Positions 26,592 through 35,208 of a stretch of DNA of 64,000 nucleotides are shown here, piece after piece (within the stretch, counting starts at the first letter, position 1; every line of letters starts with the position of its first letter). The position numbers were made by a program, and so were the translations under genes. The stretch covers positions 82,301-146,300 of the forward strand of contig CAYPBJ010000003.1 of the NCBI GenBank assembly GCA_964408945.1. The letters are read 5' to 3'. A model generated the notes under the pieces. It did no database searches, was not told the DNA's origin, and saw only the letters and a program-made list of their open reading frames with translations. This DNA comes from VMCP01 sp964408945. GTDB taxonomy: Bacteria > Bacteroidota > Bacteroidia > NS11-12g > UBA955.

Positions 26592-27473
26592 TCAATACTT
26601 CAGAGTACCTTGAGCAAAATCATAGCAACCAAAAACTCCCAAAGAACCTTCTGAAAAATTTGACATAAAAAGCGTAGGCTCCGAAAACGGACCCGCATCA
26701 TATTGTAATTGACTTAAGTAGTAATCACGGTAAGCCTTATCCATGGTATATATCGCACCTTCAAATTGTTGTAAAGTAAATGGAGGTTCATTTCCCCATC
26801 CCGCGTAAAAGCTACTTCGAGTCAGCATTTTTACCGTAAAATCACTGTTTCCCTGTTTCATCATCTCTTGAAAATACATCTCCACGGGAAAGTAATTCTT
26901 TGCCGAATCTAAAAAACTCCCTTCCAACTGAGGAGATACATAAAAACGGTCATCGAGGCCTTTGTATTCAAACTCCATGGTGTAGGGAATGGTGGTGTAT
27001 TCCCAACCCATGCCTCCTTGGTCTTCCGGCTCGCGCATTTCAAAATACGATATTCTTGCCTTAGTAAAATCTGCCCTAGGTGGCACTGTAGATTGTGCCT
27101 TGAATACCTTTCCGTCAGGCAACTTTACAGAAAGTTCGTAACTGTTCTTTGATGTTAAATTGATCTTCCCAAAGTTTAATTGGTATGTTCCGGGCCCTGT
27201 AGAGAAAAATGTATCTGATACCTTGCTTGATAAATCTGTCATCACAATGGTACAACCATTGACAGTTTCTGCAGTGTCATCCCATTTACGTTTACCATAG
27301 TACGGCTTGGTATAAGTAACTTGTACTTCGGCGTATGGCATTTGAGGTGTCATTAAACACATAATGACTGGTTTACGCTCAAATTTGGGCGGATCGACCT
27401 CAGCATCTCTTTCGCAAGAAGTTAACAAACCGATAAAAACCCATAAAAATACGACAGCTCTTAAAGTCTTCAT
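26592..27473 (-). CDS. DUF4249 lipoprotein, partner of the TonB receptor
   Basis: The 293-residue product has a lipoprotein signal peptide (FIGLLTSC, Cys at about 20). The DUF4249 pattern follows: KPVIMCLMTPQMPYAEVQVTYTKPYYG near residues 34-60, a beta-rich middle, and a Bacteroidota-typical end (GVFGCYDFAQGT). In this phylum DUF4249 proteins are encoded directly downstream of a TonB receptor and are thought to be a surface-exposed accessory lipoprotein analogous to SusD. Here it begins 8 bases after the receptor gene. Substrate unknown. Confidence 0.88.
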   Translation of the reverse strand: MKTLRAVVFLWVFIGLLTSCERDAEVDPPKFERKPVIMCLMTPQMPYAEVQVTYTKPYYGKRKWDDTAETVNGCTIVMTDLSSKVSDTFFSTGPGTYQLNFGKINLTSKNSYELSVKLPDGKVFKAQSTVPPRADFTKARISYFEMREPEDQGGMGWEYTTIPYTMEFEYKGLDDRFYVSPQLEGSFLDSAKNYFPVEMYFQEMMKQGNSDFTVKMLTRSSFYAGWGNEPPFTLQQFEGAIYTMDKAYRDYYLSQLQYDAGPFSEPTLFMSNFSEGSLGVFGCYDFAQGTLKY

Positions 27474-27481
27474 AATGTTGA

Positions 27482-29905
27482 TTATCTAAATTTAAAGGAC
27501 CACGAAAGTGAAGGAATGATGGGAAATAAAGTTACTTTTTTCAAGCCCCAATATTCTTCTCCCGTTTGCCAATTGTAGCTAGTACTGCCGTAATAGAAAA
27601 ACGGATTAAAACGATTGTATGCATTGTAGAAACTCAACTCCCAAGTTTCACGTCCACGGCGTTTCTCACGATGGAATTGCATCCCAACGTCTAAGCGGTG
27701 ATATGCCTCCATTCGAAATGAATTTCGAGAACCGTAATCCGTAAGCCAATTGCCTTGATTTTGAAATTGTGGACTCCAAATAATGGGAAACTTACTCATG
27801 CTGTGCCCGTTACCCGGAATCAAACCTTGTGGGGCGGTGATAGCGTTTCCTGTTCCATAGACCCAGGTCGCAGAAAATGTTAATCGCTTGGATGCTTTAT
27901 AAATTCCAACAATCGATATATCGTGTCGGCGATCGTATTTTGCCCAAAATACCTTGCCTTGATTCAATTCCGGGAATTTTAGTTGAGTCCAACTTAAGGT
28001 ATACCCAACCCAACCCGACAATTTTCCAATTTTCTTCTGTAAAAATAACTCTGTACCATAGCTCCATCCCTGTCCTGCAGTGATAGCATTCTCCCAATTC
28101 CTAGAATCTGTGGGAGCTTGCATATCAAACAAATCATCTGACCCCAACAAGAAAGAAGCACCCTCCTTGTATTGAATCACATTGTTCATGTGCTTGTAAT
28201 ATCCTTCCAAAGTAATGCTGTATCCGCCTTTTAAATCTTTCGCAACACCTACTGCGGTTTGCTCACTGCTCATGGGAGCAATCTTGGCTGTTGCGGGTAC
28301 CCATAAATCTGTCGGCAACGAAATACCCGAATTGCTCAACAAATGTATGTATTGATTCATGCGGGCATAAGAACCCTTTACACTCAAAGTACGATTTAAA
28401 TTATAAGCTACTGATAAACGAGGCTCAGGAAAAACATACTGTGTTTTATCAACCTGGTAATGGCTCAATCTGAACCCAGGATACAATTGAAGTTTACCTA
28501 ATTTCCATTGGTCTTCAATGTATATGCCCGATTCAACCGTGATGATGTTTTTTATGGCTCGATTAATGTTAAAGTCAAACCCACCCTTAACCACTACGGC
28601 ACCTGGAGAGAATTGATGTCTGATGCTGCTAATACCAAATCTGACTTGATGGTCTGGTGCAGGTCGCCAATCAAAATCGTATTTTATTCCAATATCATTG
28701 ATCAAGCTTTGATATTTCAAACTAAATGTATCAAACGGACTTCTATCTTCCACGCTTATGCCTAATTTATAGTGACTGTAAATCAATGAGGCATTAGAAA
28801 ACAACCGCGGATTAAAAACGTGATTCCAACGGGTAGTTAAGGTTCTATTTCCCCATCCAAAATCTGAAATCAATTTGTAATCACCGTCTTTGATGGTGGC
28901 ATAAAATTTATCTTGTCCAAAATATCCGCTCACATACAATTTGTCTTTATCTGATATTTCGTAATTGGCTTTGGCATTAAAATCGTAAAAGTAATAACCT
29001 AAATTTCCGCCGTTGCTAGCCAACATGATGAACGGTTGCATCAATACATCTAAGTAGGTTCTCCTACCTGAAATCATGAACGAACTTTTCCCTTTCTTTA
29101 TGGGACCTTCGAAAGTGAACCTTGAACCAATCATTCCAATACCCACTTCACCCGAATATTTTTGATTGTTACCCTCTTTCATGGTTAGGTCAATTACACT
29201 CGATAATCTACCACCATATCTTGAGGGGAATCCACCTTTCACCAACTCTACCGATTTCAACGCATCGCCATTGAACACGGAAAAGAATCCAAAAAGGTGA
29301 GTTGCATTATACACAATGGCTTCATCTAATATCAATAGATTTTGATCTGGGCCGCCTCCGCGGACATAAATACCGCTTTGTCCTTCGCCCCCTTTTTGTA
29401 CCCCAGGCATTAATTGAATAACCTTAAGTACATCTTTTTCTCCCAATAAGGCGGGAATATCTTTGATTTGATTGACCGGAATATCCACTTTGCTCATTTC
29501 AACTTTGTCTGCCACAGTATTCTTCTTGCTGACAATATTGACTTCTTCAATTTTATCTAAATCTTCCAACGGTACAATCTCTAAGTTCGCCGTTGAATCT
29601 TTCGTCCCTGACCAATTAAACGCCTTAGAATCATAACCGGGCATGTTCACCAAAATGGTTTGAGTTTTACCGCCATCGACGGTCAAAGAATAAAAACCAT
29701 AGGAATTGGTAGTGGTTTGAACGGGTTTCGGAAACGCATCTGCAATAGAAACTGCCGAAATACTAATGCCCCCAAATCGCTCACCAGAAGAAGCATCGCG
29801 TACAAAGCCGGAAATGGTAAATTTAGATTGAGCTTGAGCAAAAGAAGCAAAAAAACATCCTAAGAAAAACAACAGCAAGCGCTGTAAAGTATTTTTTAAT
29901 CTCAT
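27482..29905 (-). CDS. TonB-dependent receptor (DUF4249-associated)
   Basis: The ATG at 29905 is chosen because it starts the signal peptide (MRLKNTLQRLLLFFLGCFFASFAQAQ, cleavage after AQA); the frame opens 51 bases upstream. The ~807-residue product has a carboxypeptidase-regulatory-like domain (SGFVRDASSGERFGGISISA) and a plug with VIQLMPGVQKGGEGQSGIYVRGGGPDQNLILLDEA-like features. The barrel ends in ...SLSWSFKFR. It forms a transporter/lipoprotein pair with the DUF4249 gene 8 bases downstream. Divergent from thyA it is not: thyA lies upstream on the same strand, 57 bases away. Confidence 0.9.
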   Translation of the reverse strand: MRLKNTLQRLLLFFLGCFFASFAQAQSKFTISGFVRDASSGERFGGISISAVSIADAFPKPVQTTTNSYGFYSLTVDGGKTQTILVNMPGYDSKAFNWSGTKDSTANLEIVPLEDLDKIEEVNIVSKKNTVADKVEMSKVDIPVNQIKDIPALLGEKDVLKVIQLMPGVQKGGEGQSGIYVRGGGPDQNLLILDEAIVYNATHLFGFFSVFNGDALKSVELVKGGFPSRYGGRLSSVIDLTMKEGNNQKYSGEVGIGMIGSRFTFEGPIKKGKSSFMISGRRTYLDVLMQPFIMLASNGGNLGYYFYDFNAKANYEISDKDKLYVSGYFGQDKFYATIKDGDYKLISDFGWGNRTLTTRWNHVFNPRLFSNASLIYSHYKLGISVEDRSPFDTFSLKYQSLINDIGIKYDFDWRPAPDHQVRFGISSIRHQFSPGAVVVKGGFDFNINRAIKNIITVESGIYIEDQWKLGKLQLYPGFRLSHYQVDKTQYVFPEPRLSVAYNLNRTLSVKGSYARMNQYIHLLSNSGISLPTDLWVPATAKIAPMSSEQTAVGVAKDLKGGYSITLEGYYKHMNNVIQYKEGASFLLGSDDLFDMQAPTDSRNWENAITAGQGWSYGTELFLQKKIGKLSGWVGYTLSWTQLKFPELNQGKVFWAKYDRRHDISIVGIYKASKRLTFSATWVYGTGNAITAPQGLIPGNGHSMSKFPIIWSPQFQNQGNWLTDYGSRNSFRMEAYHRLDVGMQFHREKRRGRETWELSFYNAYNRFNPFFYYGSTSYNWQTGEEYWGLKKVTLFPIIPSLSWSFKFR

Positions 29906-29962
29906 AAAATGAATGACAACGTTGAATGTAACACTTAAACTACGCCTATCCCCCAAAAAAAG

Positions 29963-30760
29963 TTACACAGCCACGGCGCCTTTTATAGCGGGGTGAGGAT
30001 CATAACCATCAACTTGAAAATCGGAATACACAAAATCAAACAGATTTTTTACTGAAGGATTTATTTTCATGGTTGGATACGGACGGGGGTCTCTAGATAA
30101 CTGCAGGTTGACCTGTTCAATATGATTTGAGTAAATGTGAGCGTCTCCGAAGGTGTGTACAAAATCTCCGGGCTCAAGGTCGCAAACTTGGGCCATCATC
30201 AAAGTTAGCAAGGCATAACTCGCAATGTTGAACGGAACACCTAAGAATAAATCAGCACTTCTTTGATAAAGTTGACAGCTTAGCTTACCATTGGCCACAT
30301 AAAACTGGAACATGGTGTGACAAGGCATTAGGGCCATTTGATCAATTTCACCAACATTCCAGGCATTTACTAATATTCTTCTGGAATCGGGATTGTTTTT
30401 AATCATGTTGATGGCCTCTGAAATTTGATCAATCACTCGGCCGTCTTTGGCTTCCCAAGAGCGCCATTGTTTGCCATAAACTGGACCTAATTCGCCGTTT
30501 TCATCGGCCCATTCATCCCAAATACTCACTCCATTATCCTTTAAGTAAGCAATATTTGTTTCTCCTTTGATAAACCAAAGCAGCTCGTGTATGATGCTTT
30601 TCAGATGTACTTTTTTTGTAGTAATCAAAGGGAAACCTTCCGATAAATCAAATCTGATTTGACCGCCAAATACACTGAGGGTTCCAGTACCCGTGCGATC
30701 GGTTTTTTTTGCGCCGTTTTCGAGCACATGTTTGAGGAAAGTTTCGTACTGATTATACAT
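29963..30760 (-). CDS. thyA: Thymidylate synthase (ThyA type)
   Basis: ThyA methylates dUMP to dTMP with methylene-tetrahydrofolate. The product is 265 residues, the normal short form, from the ATG at 30760 (MYNQYETFLKHVLENG). An upstream in-frame ATG at 30778 is rejected because a TAAATTTG -7 box at 30780-30787 puts the transcription start near 30773. Conserved blocks are KKTDRTGTGTLSVFGGQ, LLWFIKGETN, GPVYGKQWR, the catalytic LMPCHTMFQFYV, LYQRSADLFLGVPFNIASYALL, FGDAHIYSNH and the C-terminal IKGAVAV. Confidence 0.97.
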   Translation of the reverse strand: MYNQYETFLKHVLENGAKKTDRTGTGTLSVFGGQIRFDLSEGFPLITTKKVHLKSIIHELLWFIKGETNIAYLKDNGVSIWDEWADENGELGPVYGKQWRSWEAKDGRVIDQISEAINMIKNNPDSRRILVNAWNVGEIDQMALMPCHTMFQFYVANGKLSCQLYQRSADLFLGVPFNIASYALLTLMMAQVCDLEPGDFVHTFGDAHIYSNHIEQVNLQLSRDPRPYPTMKINPSVKNLFDFVYSDFQVDGYDPHPAIKGAVAV

Positions 30761-30779
30761 TTTAGGATGCAATTTCAAA

Positions 30780-30787
30780 CAAATTTA
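30780..30787 (-). promoter_or_regulatory. thyA promoter -7 box
   Basis: TAAATTTG on the minus strand, 19 bases upstream of the preferred thyA ATG. No clear TTG is seen at the -33 distance, so this is a half-supported promoter; it decides the thyA start. Confidence 0.5.
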
Positions 30788-30810
30788 CGAATTCCCTATT
30801 GGTATGCGGG

Positions 30811-30839
30811 TTGTTAAGCCCAAAAAATTACTATTTTTG
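30811..30839 (+). promoter_or_regulatory. pdhC promoter
   Basis: TTG at 30811-30813, an 18-base spacer, then TATTTTTG at 30832-30839, matching the Bacteroidota consensus. The pdhC ATG is 21 bases downstream. It diverges from the thyA promoter. Confidence 0.7.
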
Positions 30840-30860
30840 CCGTCTCTTATAACATAGAAT

Positions 30861-32099
30861 ATGGCTGAACTGATTACCATGCCCAAAATGAGCGACACAA
30901 TGACCGAAGGGGTTATTGTTCGTTGGACAGTAAAAGTGGGAGATACGGTTAAAAGTGGCGACATCATCGCTGAAGTTGAAACTGATAAGGCAACCATGGA
31001 TATGGAGGTTTACTCCAAGGGTACCATTTTGCATATCATGGTGCAAGAAGGTGAAGCCGCTGCCATTGATGCACCTGTTGCAATAGTGGGTGCTGCTGGT
31101 GAAGATTTCCAAGCTCTTTTAAGCGGTGGTTCAGCACCTAAAACAGCAAGCGCAGCTCCAGAAACTACTGCAACTCCAGTGGCTGAAAGTTCTCCATCGA
31201 GCGCTCCAGCTACAACCTCAAACAATACATCTACTGACGATTCACGCTTGAAAGCAAGTCCTTTAGCTCGCAAGATAGCTGAAGATAAAGGAATTGACCT
31301 CAAGGCAGTGGCAGGTAGCGGCGAAAACGGTCGCATTGTTAAAAGAGACCTAGAAAACATCCAAGCCCCAGCAAGCGGTTCTACTGCTTCAGTAACCAGC
31401 ACAGCTGTCATGGGTGAGGAAAGCTATACCGAAGTTCCTGTTTCTCAAATGCGTAAAACCATCGCTGCTCGTTTGGGTGAGTCAAAGTTCACCGCTCCAC
31501 ACTTCTATTTAACCATTGAAATTAACATGGATAATGCAGTGAAAGCTCGTGAACAGATGAACGCCATCAGCTCAGTAAAAATTTCTATGAATGATATTGT
31601 GGTAAAAGCTGCAGCTTCAGCTTTGAGAAAACACCCGAATATCAATTCTAGTTGGTTAGGCACAAAAATCAGATACAACAACCACATTCACATTGGTGTA
31701 GCTATGGCCGTTGAAGACGGATTATTGGTACCCGTTGTGCGTTTTGCAGATCATAAATCATTGAGTCAAATTTCATCAGAGGTAAAAGCATACGGTGCAA
31801 AAGCCAAAGAGAAAAAACTTCAACCACAAGATTGGGCGGGTAATACATTTACCATCAGCAATCTAGGAATGTTTGGCATTGACGAATTCACTGCCATCAT
31901 CAATCCTCCTGATGCCTGCATCTTAGCAGTTGGAACAGTTAAAGATTCTGTAGGTGTAGTTAACGGTGAAATAAAACCGGTGAAAACCATGAAGGTCACC
32001 CTAAGCTGTGACCATAGAGTGGTTGATGGTGCTATGGGAGCTGCATTCCTTCAAACCCTCAAAGATTACCTAGAAGAGCCTGTAAAATTGTTAGTATAA
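30861..32099 (+). CDS. pdhC: Pyruvate dehydrogenase E2 (dihydrolipoamide acetyltransferase)
   Basis: E2 is the core acetyltransferase of the pyruvate dehydrogenase complex, moving acetyl groups from lipoamide to CoA. The 412-residue product has one lipoyl domain (lipoyl Lys about 43 in ETDKATMDME) and an Ala/Ser/Thr/Pro-rich linker (about 90-130). A peripheral-subunit-binding domain follows (KASPLARKIAEDKGID ... GSGENGRIVKRDLE, about 133-170), then the catalytic domain with DHRVVDG (His about 385, Asp about 389). MPKMSDTMTEG is typical of pyruvate-type E2 rather than SucB. The E1 and E3 genes are not adjacent. Confidence 0.93.
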   Translation: MAELITMPKMSDTMTEGVIVRWTVKVGDTVKSGDIIAEVETDKATMDMEVYSKGTILHIMVQEGEAAAIDAPVAIVGAAGEDFQALLSGGSAPKTASAAPETTATPVAESSPSSAPATTSNNTSTDDSRLKASPLARKIAEDKGIDLKAVAGSGENGRIVKRDLENIQAPASGSTASVTSTAVMGEESYTEVPVSQMRKTIAARLGESKFTAPHFYLTIEINMDNAVKAREQMNAISSVKISMNDIVVKAAASALRKHPNINSSWLGTKIRYNNHIHIGVAMAVEDGLLVPVVRFADHKSLSQISSEVKAYGAKAKEKKLQPQDWAGNTFTISNLGMFGIDEFTAIINPPDACILAVGTVKDSVGVVNGEIKPVKTMKVTLSCDHRVVDGAMGAAFLQTLKDYLEEPVKLLV

Positions 32100-32106
32100 A
32101 CAAAAT

Positions 32107-32134
32107 AAAAGGCTGCCAAAAGGTGGCCTTTTTT
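32107..32134 (+). terminator. Terminator after pdhC
   Basis: AAAAGGC...GCCTTTT with inner G-U/G-C pairs and a four-base loop, followed by TTTTTT. It lies 8 bases past the pdhC stop and 14 bases before the next GTG. Confidence 0.8.
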
Positions 32135-32148
32135 ATGAATCATACAAA

Positions 32149-32634
32149 GTGAAAATAAAATTCAATAGCATTCAAGATCTTGGCGATGCGCGCTACGCCG
32201 CTGCTGCTATGGCAGAATGGATGGGATTTGCCATTGACGGTGAAACATCACTACCCGTGCAACAAGTACAAGAAATTATAGGTTGGTGCTCTGGGCCTAA
32301 AATCATTCTAGAAGTAACTGAACCCAATATTGACAAAATCAATGCTTGGATGAACGTGATTCCAGTAGATGGAATTCAATGCCTTGAAGATCAATTGCAG
32401 ACCCTAAAACCACTTCTCCCAGAAATTACAGATTGGTTCACTTTGTCAAATGACGGAACTCTAGTTTATGGAGACCATTCATTGACAGCTATCAATCCGT
32501 CGGAAGAAACTGCTGTGCAATTGTTGAATGGCAGTCCTGTTTTTGGCATTCACATTGACTGCGAGAAAGAAACATCCCTCGGGAAAAAAGACTACGGAAA
32601 TTGGAACGACTTTTTTGATATCATAAATGAATAA
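32149..32634 (+). CDS. TrpF-like beta/alpha-barrel protein of unknown role (GTG start)
   Basis: The 161-residue product starts at GTG. The opening IKFNSIQDLGDARYAAAAMAEWMGFAID resembles the first beta-alpha-beta unit of phosphoribosylanthranilate isomerase, but it lacks the catalytic Cys-Gly (KICG) of TrpF and is about 40 residues shorter than the enzyme. Its IILEVTEPNIDKINAW and DGIQCLEDQLQTL segments continue a barrel-like alternation. No other tryptophan genes are near. A non-enzymatic or divergent barrel protein is the best reading. It overlaps the next frame's upstream extension and lies directly before a small lipoprotein and asd. Confidence 0.65.
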   Translation: MKIKFNSIQDLGDARYAAAAMAEWMGFAIDGETSLPVQQVQEIIGWCSGPKIILEVTEPNIDKINAWMNVIPVDGIQCLEDQLQTLKPLLPEITDWFTLSNDGTLVYGDHSLTAINPSEETAVQLLNGSPVFGIHIDCEKETSLGKKDYGNWNDFFDIINE

Positions 32635-32638
32635 TACC

Positions 32639-32836
32639 ATGAAAAAAATCATTATCCCTGCCATCGCCGCAATGTCATTGACTTTTGCCGCATGCAACAG
32701 CAACGAAGGCGCTTTCACTGAAGAGCAAAAAACCACACAAGACAGCACAGATCAAGCCTCACAAGACGCTGCGTTTGATGAATTGATGAGCGATACCAGC
32801 AGCAGCGACACAAACAACACCCCAGAAGTAAAATAA
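32639..32836 (+). CDS. Small lipoprotein of unknown function
   Basis: The 65-residue product (ATG at 32639) has a lipoprotein signal MKKIIIPAIAAMSLTFAAC with the lipid-bearing Cys at about residue 19. A low-complexity Ser/Asp/Thr/Gln-rich acidic tail follows with no recognisable domain. The ATG is 4 bases past the TrpF-like stop and the TAA shares its last base with the ATG of asd, so it is co-translated with them. The frame opens 12 bases earlier, but this ATG gives the better signal peptide. Confidence 0.75.
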   Translation: MKKIIIPAIAAMSLTFAACNSNEGAFTEEQKTTQDSTDQASQDAAFDELMSDTSSSDTNNTPEVK

Positions 32837-33822
32837 TGAAAATAGCCGTAGTTGGTGCCACCGGACTGGTTGGAACTAAAATGTTGCAAGTTCTGCAAGA
32901 ACGAAATTTTCCCGTTACTGAATTGATTCCTGTAGCTTCTCAAAGCAGCGTTGGTAAGCAAATTCAATTCAATGGAAAATCCTATTCGGTGGTATCAATG
33001 ATGCAGGCACTTTCCTTAAAACCTCAAATAGCTCTATTTTCAGCAGGTGGAAGTACCTCATTAGAGTGGGCACCCAAATTTGCTGAAATTGGGTGTTATG
33101 TCATTGACAACTCTAGTGCTTGGCGCATGGATCCTGCCGTTCCGTTGGTGGTTCCCGAAGTCAATCCAGATGCTCTCAACGACTCAAAAATCATTGCAAA
33201 TCCCAACTGCAGCACCATCCAAATGGTGGTAGCCTTACAACCCCTACACCAAAAATACGCGCTCAAAAGAGTGATTGTCAGTACATACCAGTCAGTAACC
33301 GGTACCGGACAAAAAGCCGTGGAACAGCTCATGAACGAGAGAGCCGGCGTTGAGGCTTCTAAAGTATACCCATATACCATTGACCTAAATGTGCTTCCTC
33401 ACATTGACGTATTTCAAGATAACGGTTACACCAAAGAGGAAATGAAAATGATTCTCGAAACCCGAAAAATCATGTCGCTTCCTGACTTAAAAATCTCAGC
33501 AACCACTGTGCGAATTCCCACCATGGGCGGACATTCCGAAAGTATAAACGCCGAGTTTGAACAGCAACCAGAACTTGCAGAAACACGACGTCTACTCAGT
33601 GATTTTCCGGGAATAATTCTTCAAGACGACCCCCAAAACCTGTCATACCCCATGCCGCTCACTGCGCATGACCGCGACGAAGTTTTCGTGGGAAGAATTC
33701 GACTAGATGAATCGCAACCCAACACATTGAACCTTTGGGTAGTGTCTGATAACCTGAGAAAAGGGGCCGCAACCAACGCAGTGCAAATTGCAGAACTTTT
33801 AAAAAACCAAAACAGAGTTTGA
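32836..33822 (+). CDS. asd: Aspartate-semialdehyde dehydrogenase
   Basis: This NADPH-dependent enzyme reduces aspartyl phosphate to aspartate semialdehyde, leading to lysine/diaminopimelate, threonine and methionine. The 328-residue product has the Rossmann start VVGATGLVGTKML. IDNSSAWRM precedes the catalytic loop ANPNCSTIQM (Cys about 125), with STYQSVTGTG and the active-site RIPTMGGHSESINAEF further on. It overlaps the small lipoprotein by one base (TAATG). A DUF2452 gene follows 14 bases later. Confidence 0.96.
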   Translation: MKIAVVGATGLVGTKMLQVLQERNFPVTELIPVASQSSVGKQIQFNGKSYSVVSMMQALSLKPQIALFSAGGSTSLEWAPKFAEIGCYVIDNSSAWRMDPAVPLVVPEVNPDALNDSKIIANPNCSTIQMVVALQPLHQKYALKRVIVSTYQSVTGTGQKAVEQLMNERAGVEASKVYPYTIDLNVLPHIDVFQDNGYTKEEMKMILETRKIMSLPDLKISATTVRIPTMGGHSESINAEFEQQPELAETRRLLSDFPGIILQDDPQNLSYPMPLTAHDRDEVFVGRIRLDESQPNTLNLWVVSDNLRKGAATNAVQIAELLKNQNRV

Positions 33823-33836
33823 ATGGTTAGTTAAGC

Positions 33837-34301
33837 ATGTCTGAAGACAACCTAGTTCAATCTGACCCCAACGAAGACAAACGTCCACTTTTCCTGAAAG
33901 ACGCCATTTATCAAGGCGAGCTACATTCGGCTCCCTATGCGTTGACGGTCAGTTCACCCAAAATTGAACCCATTGATAAACGCTTGTTAAAGGCCAATGC
34001 CCATGAAGCCATGCAGCATCAGGCCGAACAGCAAATTCAGATGCTCAAAAAACAGGCCGAATTGCTCATCAAACAGGCAAAAGCCATCGAAGACCGACTC
34101 GCCCTCTCCCACTCCATCTACCAGGCCGAAATCAACTTCGAGCCCATCATTCACGGCATCTATCACCTCTACCAAAAATCCGACGGAAGCCAGGTGCTCA
34201 CCATGATCGCCCCCTACGAATGGGGTAAAACCATGCCCTTCGAGCAGTTCCTAAATACTGTTCGACTGCTTCCCGACAAAACTTGGGAAATTCTCGCTTA
34301 A
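33837..34301 (+). CDS. DUF2452 domain protein
   Basis: The 154-residue cytoplasmic protein has no signal peptide. The N-terminal ~60 residues contain APYALTVSSPKIEPID. A helical, probably coiled-coil stretch follows (about 60-95: AMQHQAEQQIQMLKKQAELL, IKQAKAIEDRL). The C-terminal part is GIYHLYQKSDGSQVLTMIAPYEWG ... FLNTVRLLPDKTWEI. This matches the DUF2452 family of unknown function. It is probably co-transcribed with asd. Its stop codon lies at the start of a 15-bp repeat block. Confidence 0.85.
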   Translation: MSEDNLVQSDPNEDKRPLFLKDAIYQGELHSAPYALTVSSPKIEPIDKRLLKANAHEAMQHQAEQQIQMLKKQAELLIKQAKAIEDRLALSHSIYQAEINFEPIIHGIYHLYQKSDGSQVLTMIAPYEWGKTMPFEQFLNTVRLLPDKTWEILA

Positions 34302-34355
34302 CTTTTTTTTCGCTTAGCTTTTTCTCTGGGGATGTTTTTTCGGGGGATGTTTTTA
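34295..34355 (+). repeat. Four degenerate 15/16-bp tandem units
   Basis: Four consecutive units begin CGCTTAAC, CGCTTAGC, CTGGGGATG and CGGGGGATG and each ends in a T-rich run. They lie between the convergent DUF2452 and murQ genes and the first unit includes the DUF2452 stop. The T-runs could aid plus-strand termination, although no strong hairpin is seen. The last unit type recurs at 60448-60483. Confidence 0.6.
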
Positions 34356-35162
34356 GTTTCCACCTTTTCGGTGGAAATCAACGGCCTTGCGCACGCTCCC
34401 GGTTTCCAAAAGCAACTTACGTGCATTTTCTTCTGTTAATCCCGTTTCTTCTACGATCATCTTTGTACCCCGTTCAACCAATTTTTGATTGGTCAACTGC
34501 ATATCTACCATCTTATTGCCTTTTACATGTCCCAATTTAATCATCACCGAAGTGGTTATCATGTTCAATACCATTTTGGTAGCTGTTCCCGCTTTCATCC
34601 TAGTAGAGCCGGTCACAAACTCAGGTCCGGTAACAATTTCCACAGGATAATTAGCAATTTTAGCAACTTTTGAATCCGAATTACATACCACGCACCCAGT
34701 GCCTGCACCCAACTCATTGCATGCTTGCAAGGCTCCAGCCACATAAGGCGTTCTTCCCGATGCCGCAATACCAATGACAAAATCGTTTGCATTCACGTTC
34801 CAAGCTTTTAGATCTTCAAATCCTTGATTTTCATCATCTTCAGCATTTTCAACCGCTCTCCTGATAGCCCTATCTCCGCCTGCAATCAATCCAATAACCC
34901 GGTCAAAATCCACCCCAAACGTTGGCGGACATTCAGAAGCATCTACTATACCCAACCTTCCCGAAGTACCTGCACCCAAATAAAATAACCGTCCTCCAAC
35001 TTTCATTTTATCATAGACTGCATCAACCAAACACGTTATTTGAGGAATGGCCAATTCCACAGCAACGGCAACGGTTTGATCTTCCTGATTGATGCCCCGA
35101 AGCAATTCCTCAGTGCCCATTAATTCCAAATCATTGTGTCGAGAAGTACTTTCGGTATTCAT
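34353..35162 (-). CDS. murQ: N-acetylmuramic acid 6-phosphate etherase
   Basis: MurQ cleaves the lactyl ether of MurNAc-6-phosphate in cell-wall sugar recycling. The 269-residue product has one SIS domain with LFYLGAGTSGRLGIVDASECPPTF (about 62-85), the GDRAIRRAVENAEDD segment, FVIGIAASGRTPYVAGAL and GPEFVTGSTRMKAGTATKMVLNMI. These contain the family's substrate-phosphate and catalytic residues. Start: the ATG at 35162, not the TTG 9 bases earlier, because a TAAATTTG box covers that TTG. No mur sugar transporter or AnmK is adjacent. Confidence 0.95.
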   Translation of the reverse strand: MNTESTSRHNDLELMGTEELLRGINQEDQTVAVAVELAIPQITCLVDAVYDKMKVGGRLFYLGAGTSGRLGIVDASECPPTFGVDFDRVIGLIAGGDRAIRRAVENAEDDENQGFEDLKAWNVNANDFVIGIAASGRTPYVAGALQACNELGAGTGCVVCNSDSKVAKIANYPVEIVTGPEFVTGSTRMKAGTATKMVLNMITTSVMIKLGHVKGNKMVDMQLTNQKLVERGTKMIVEETGLTEENARKLLLETGSVRKAVDFHRKGGN

Positions 35163-35168
35163 TTTTGA

Positions 35169-35176
35169 CAAATTTA
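35169..35176 (-). promoter_or_regulatory. murQ -7 box directly before the start codon
   Basis: TAAATTTG on the minus strand; only 6 bases separate it from the murQ ATG, so the transcript would be leaderless or nearly so. No clear -33 TTG at the usual distance. Confidence 0.5.
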
Positions 35177-35200
35177 CATTTCTTCACTAAATCTTCTGCG

Positions 35201-35208
35201 TAAATTTG
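35201..35208 (+). promoter_or_regulatory. -7 box upstream of the heptamer array
   Basis: TAAATTTG on the plus strand, diverging from the murQ box and followed immediately by the 7-bp repeat array. If used, it drives the 35338 gene with the array inside the 5' leader. No clear -33 TTG. Confidence 0.4.
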
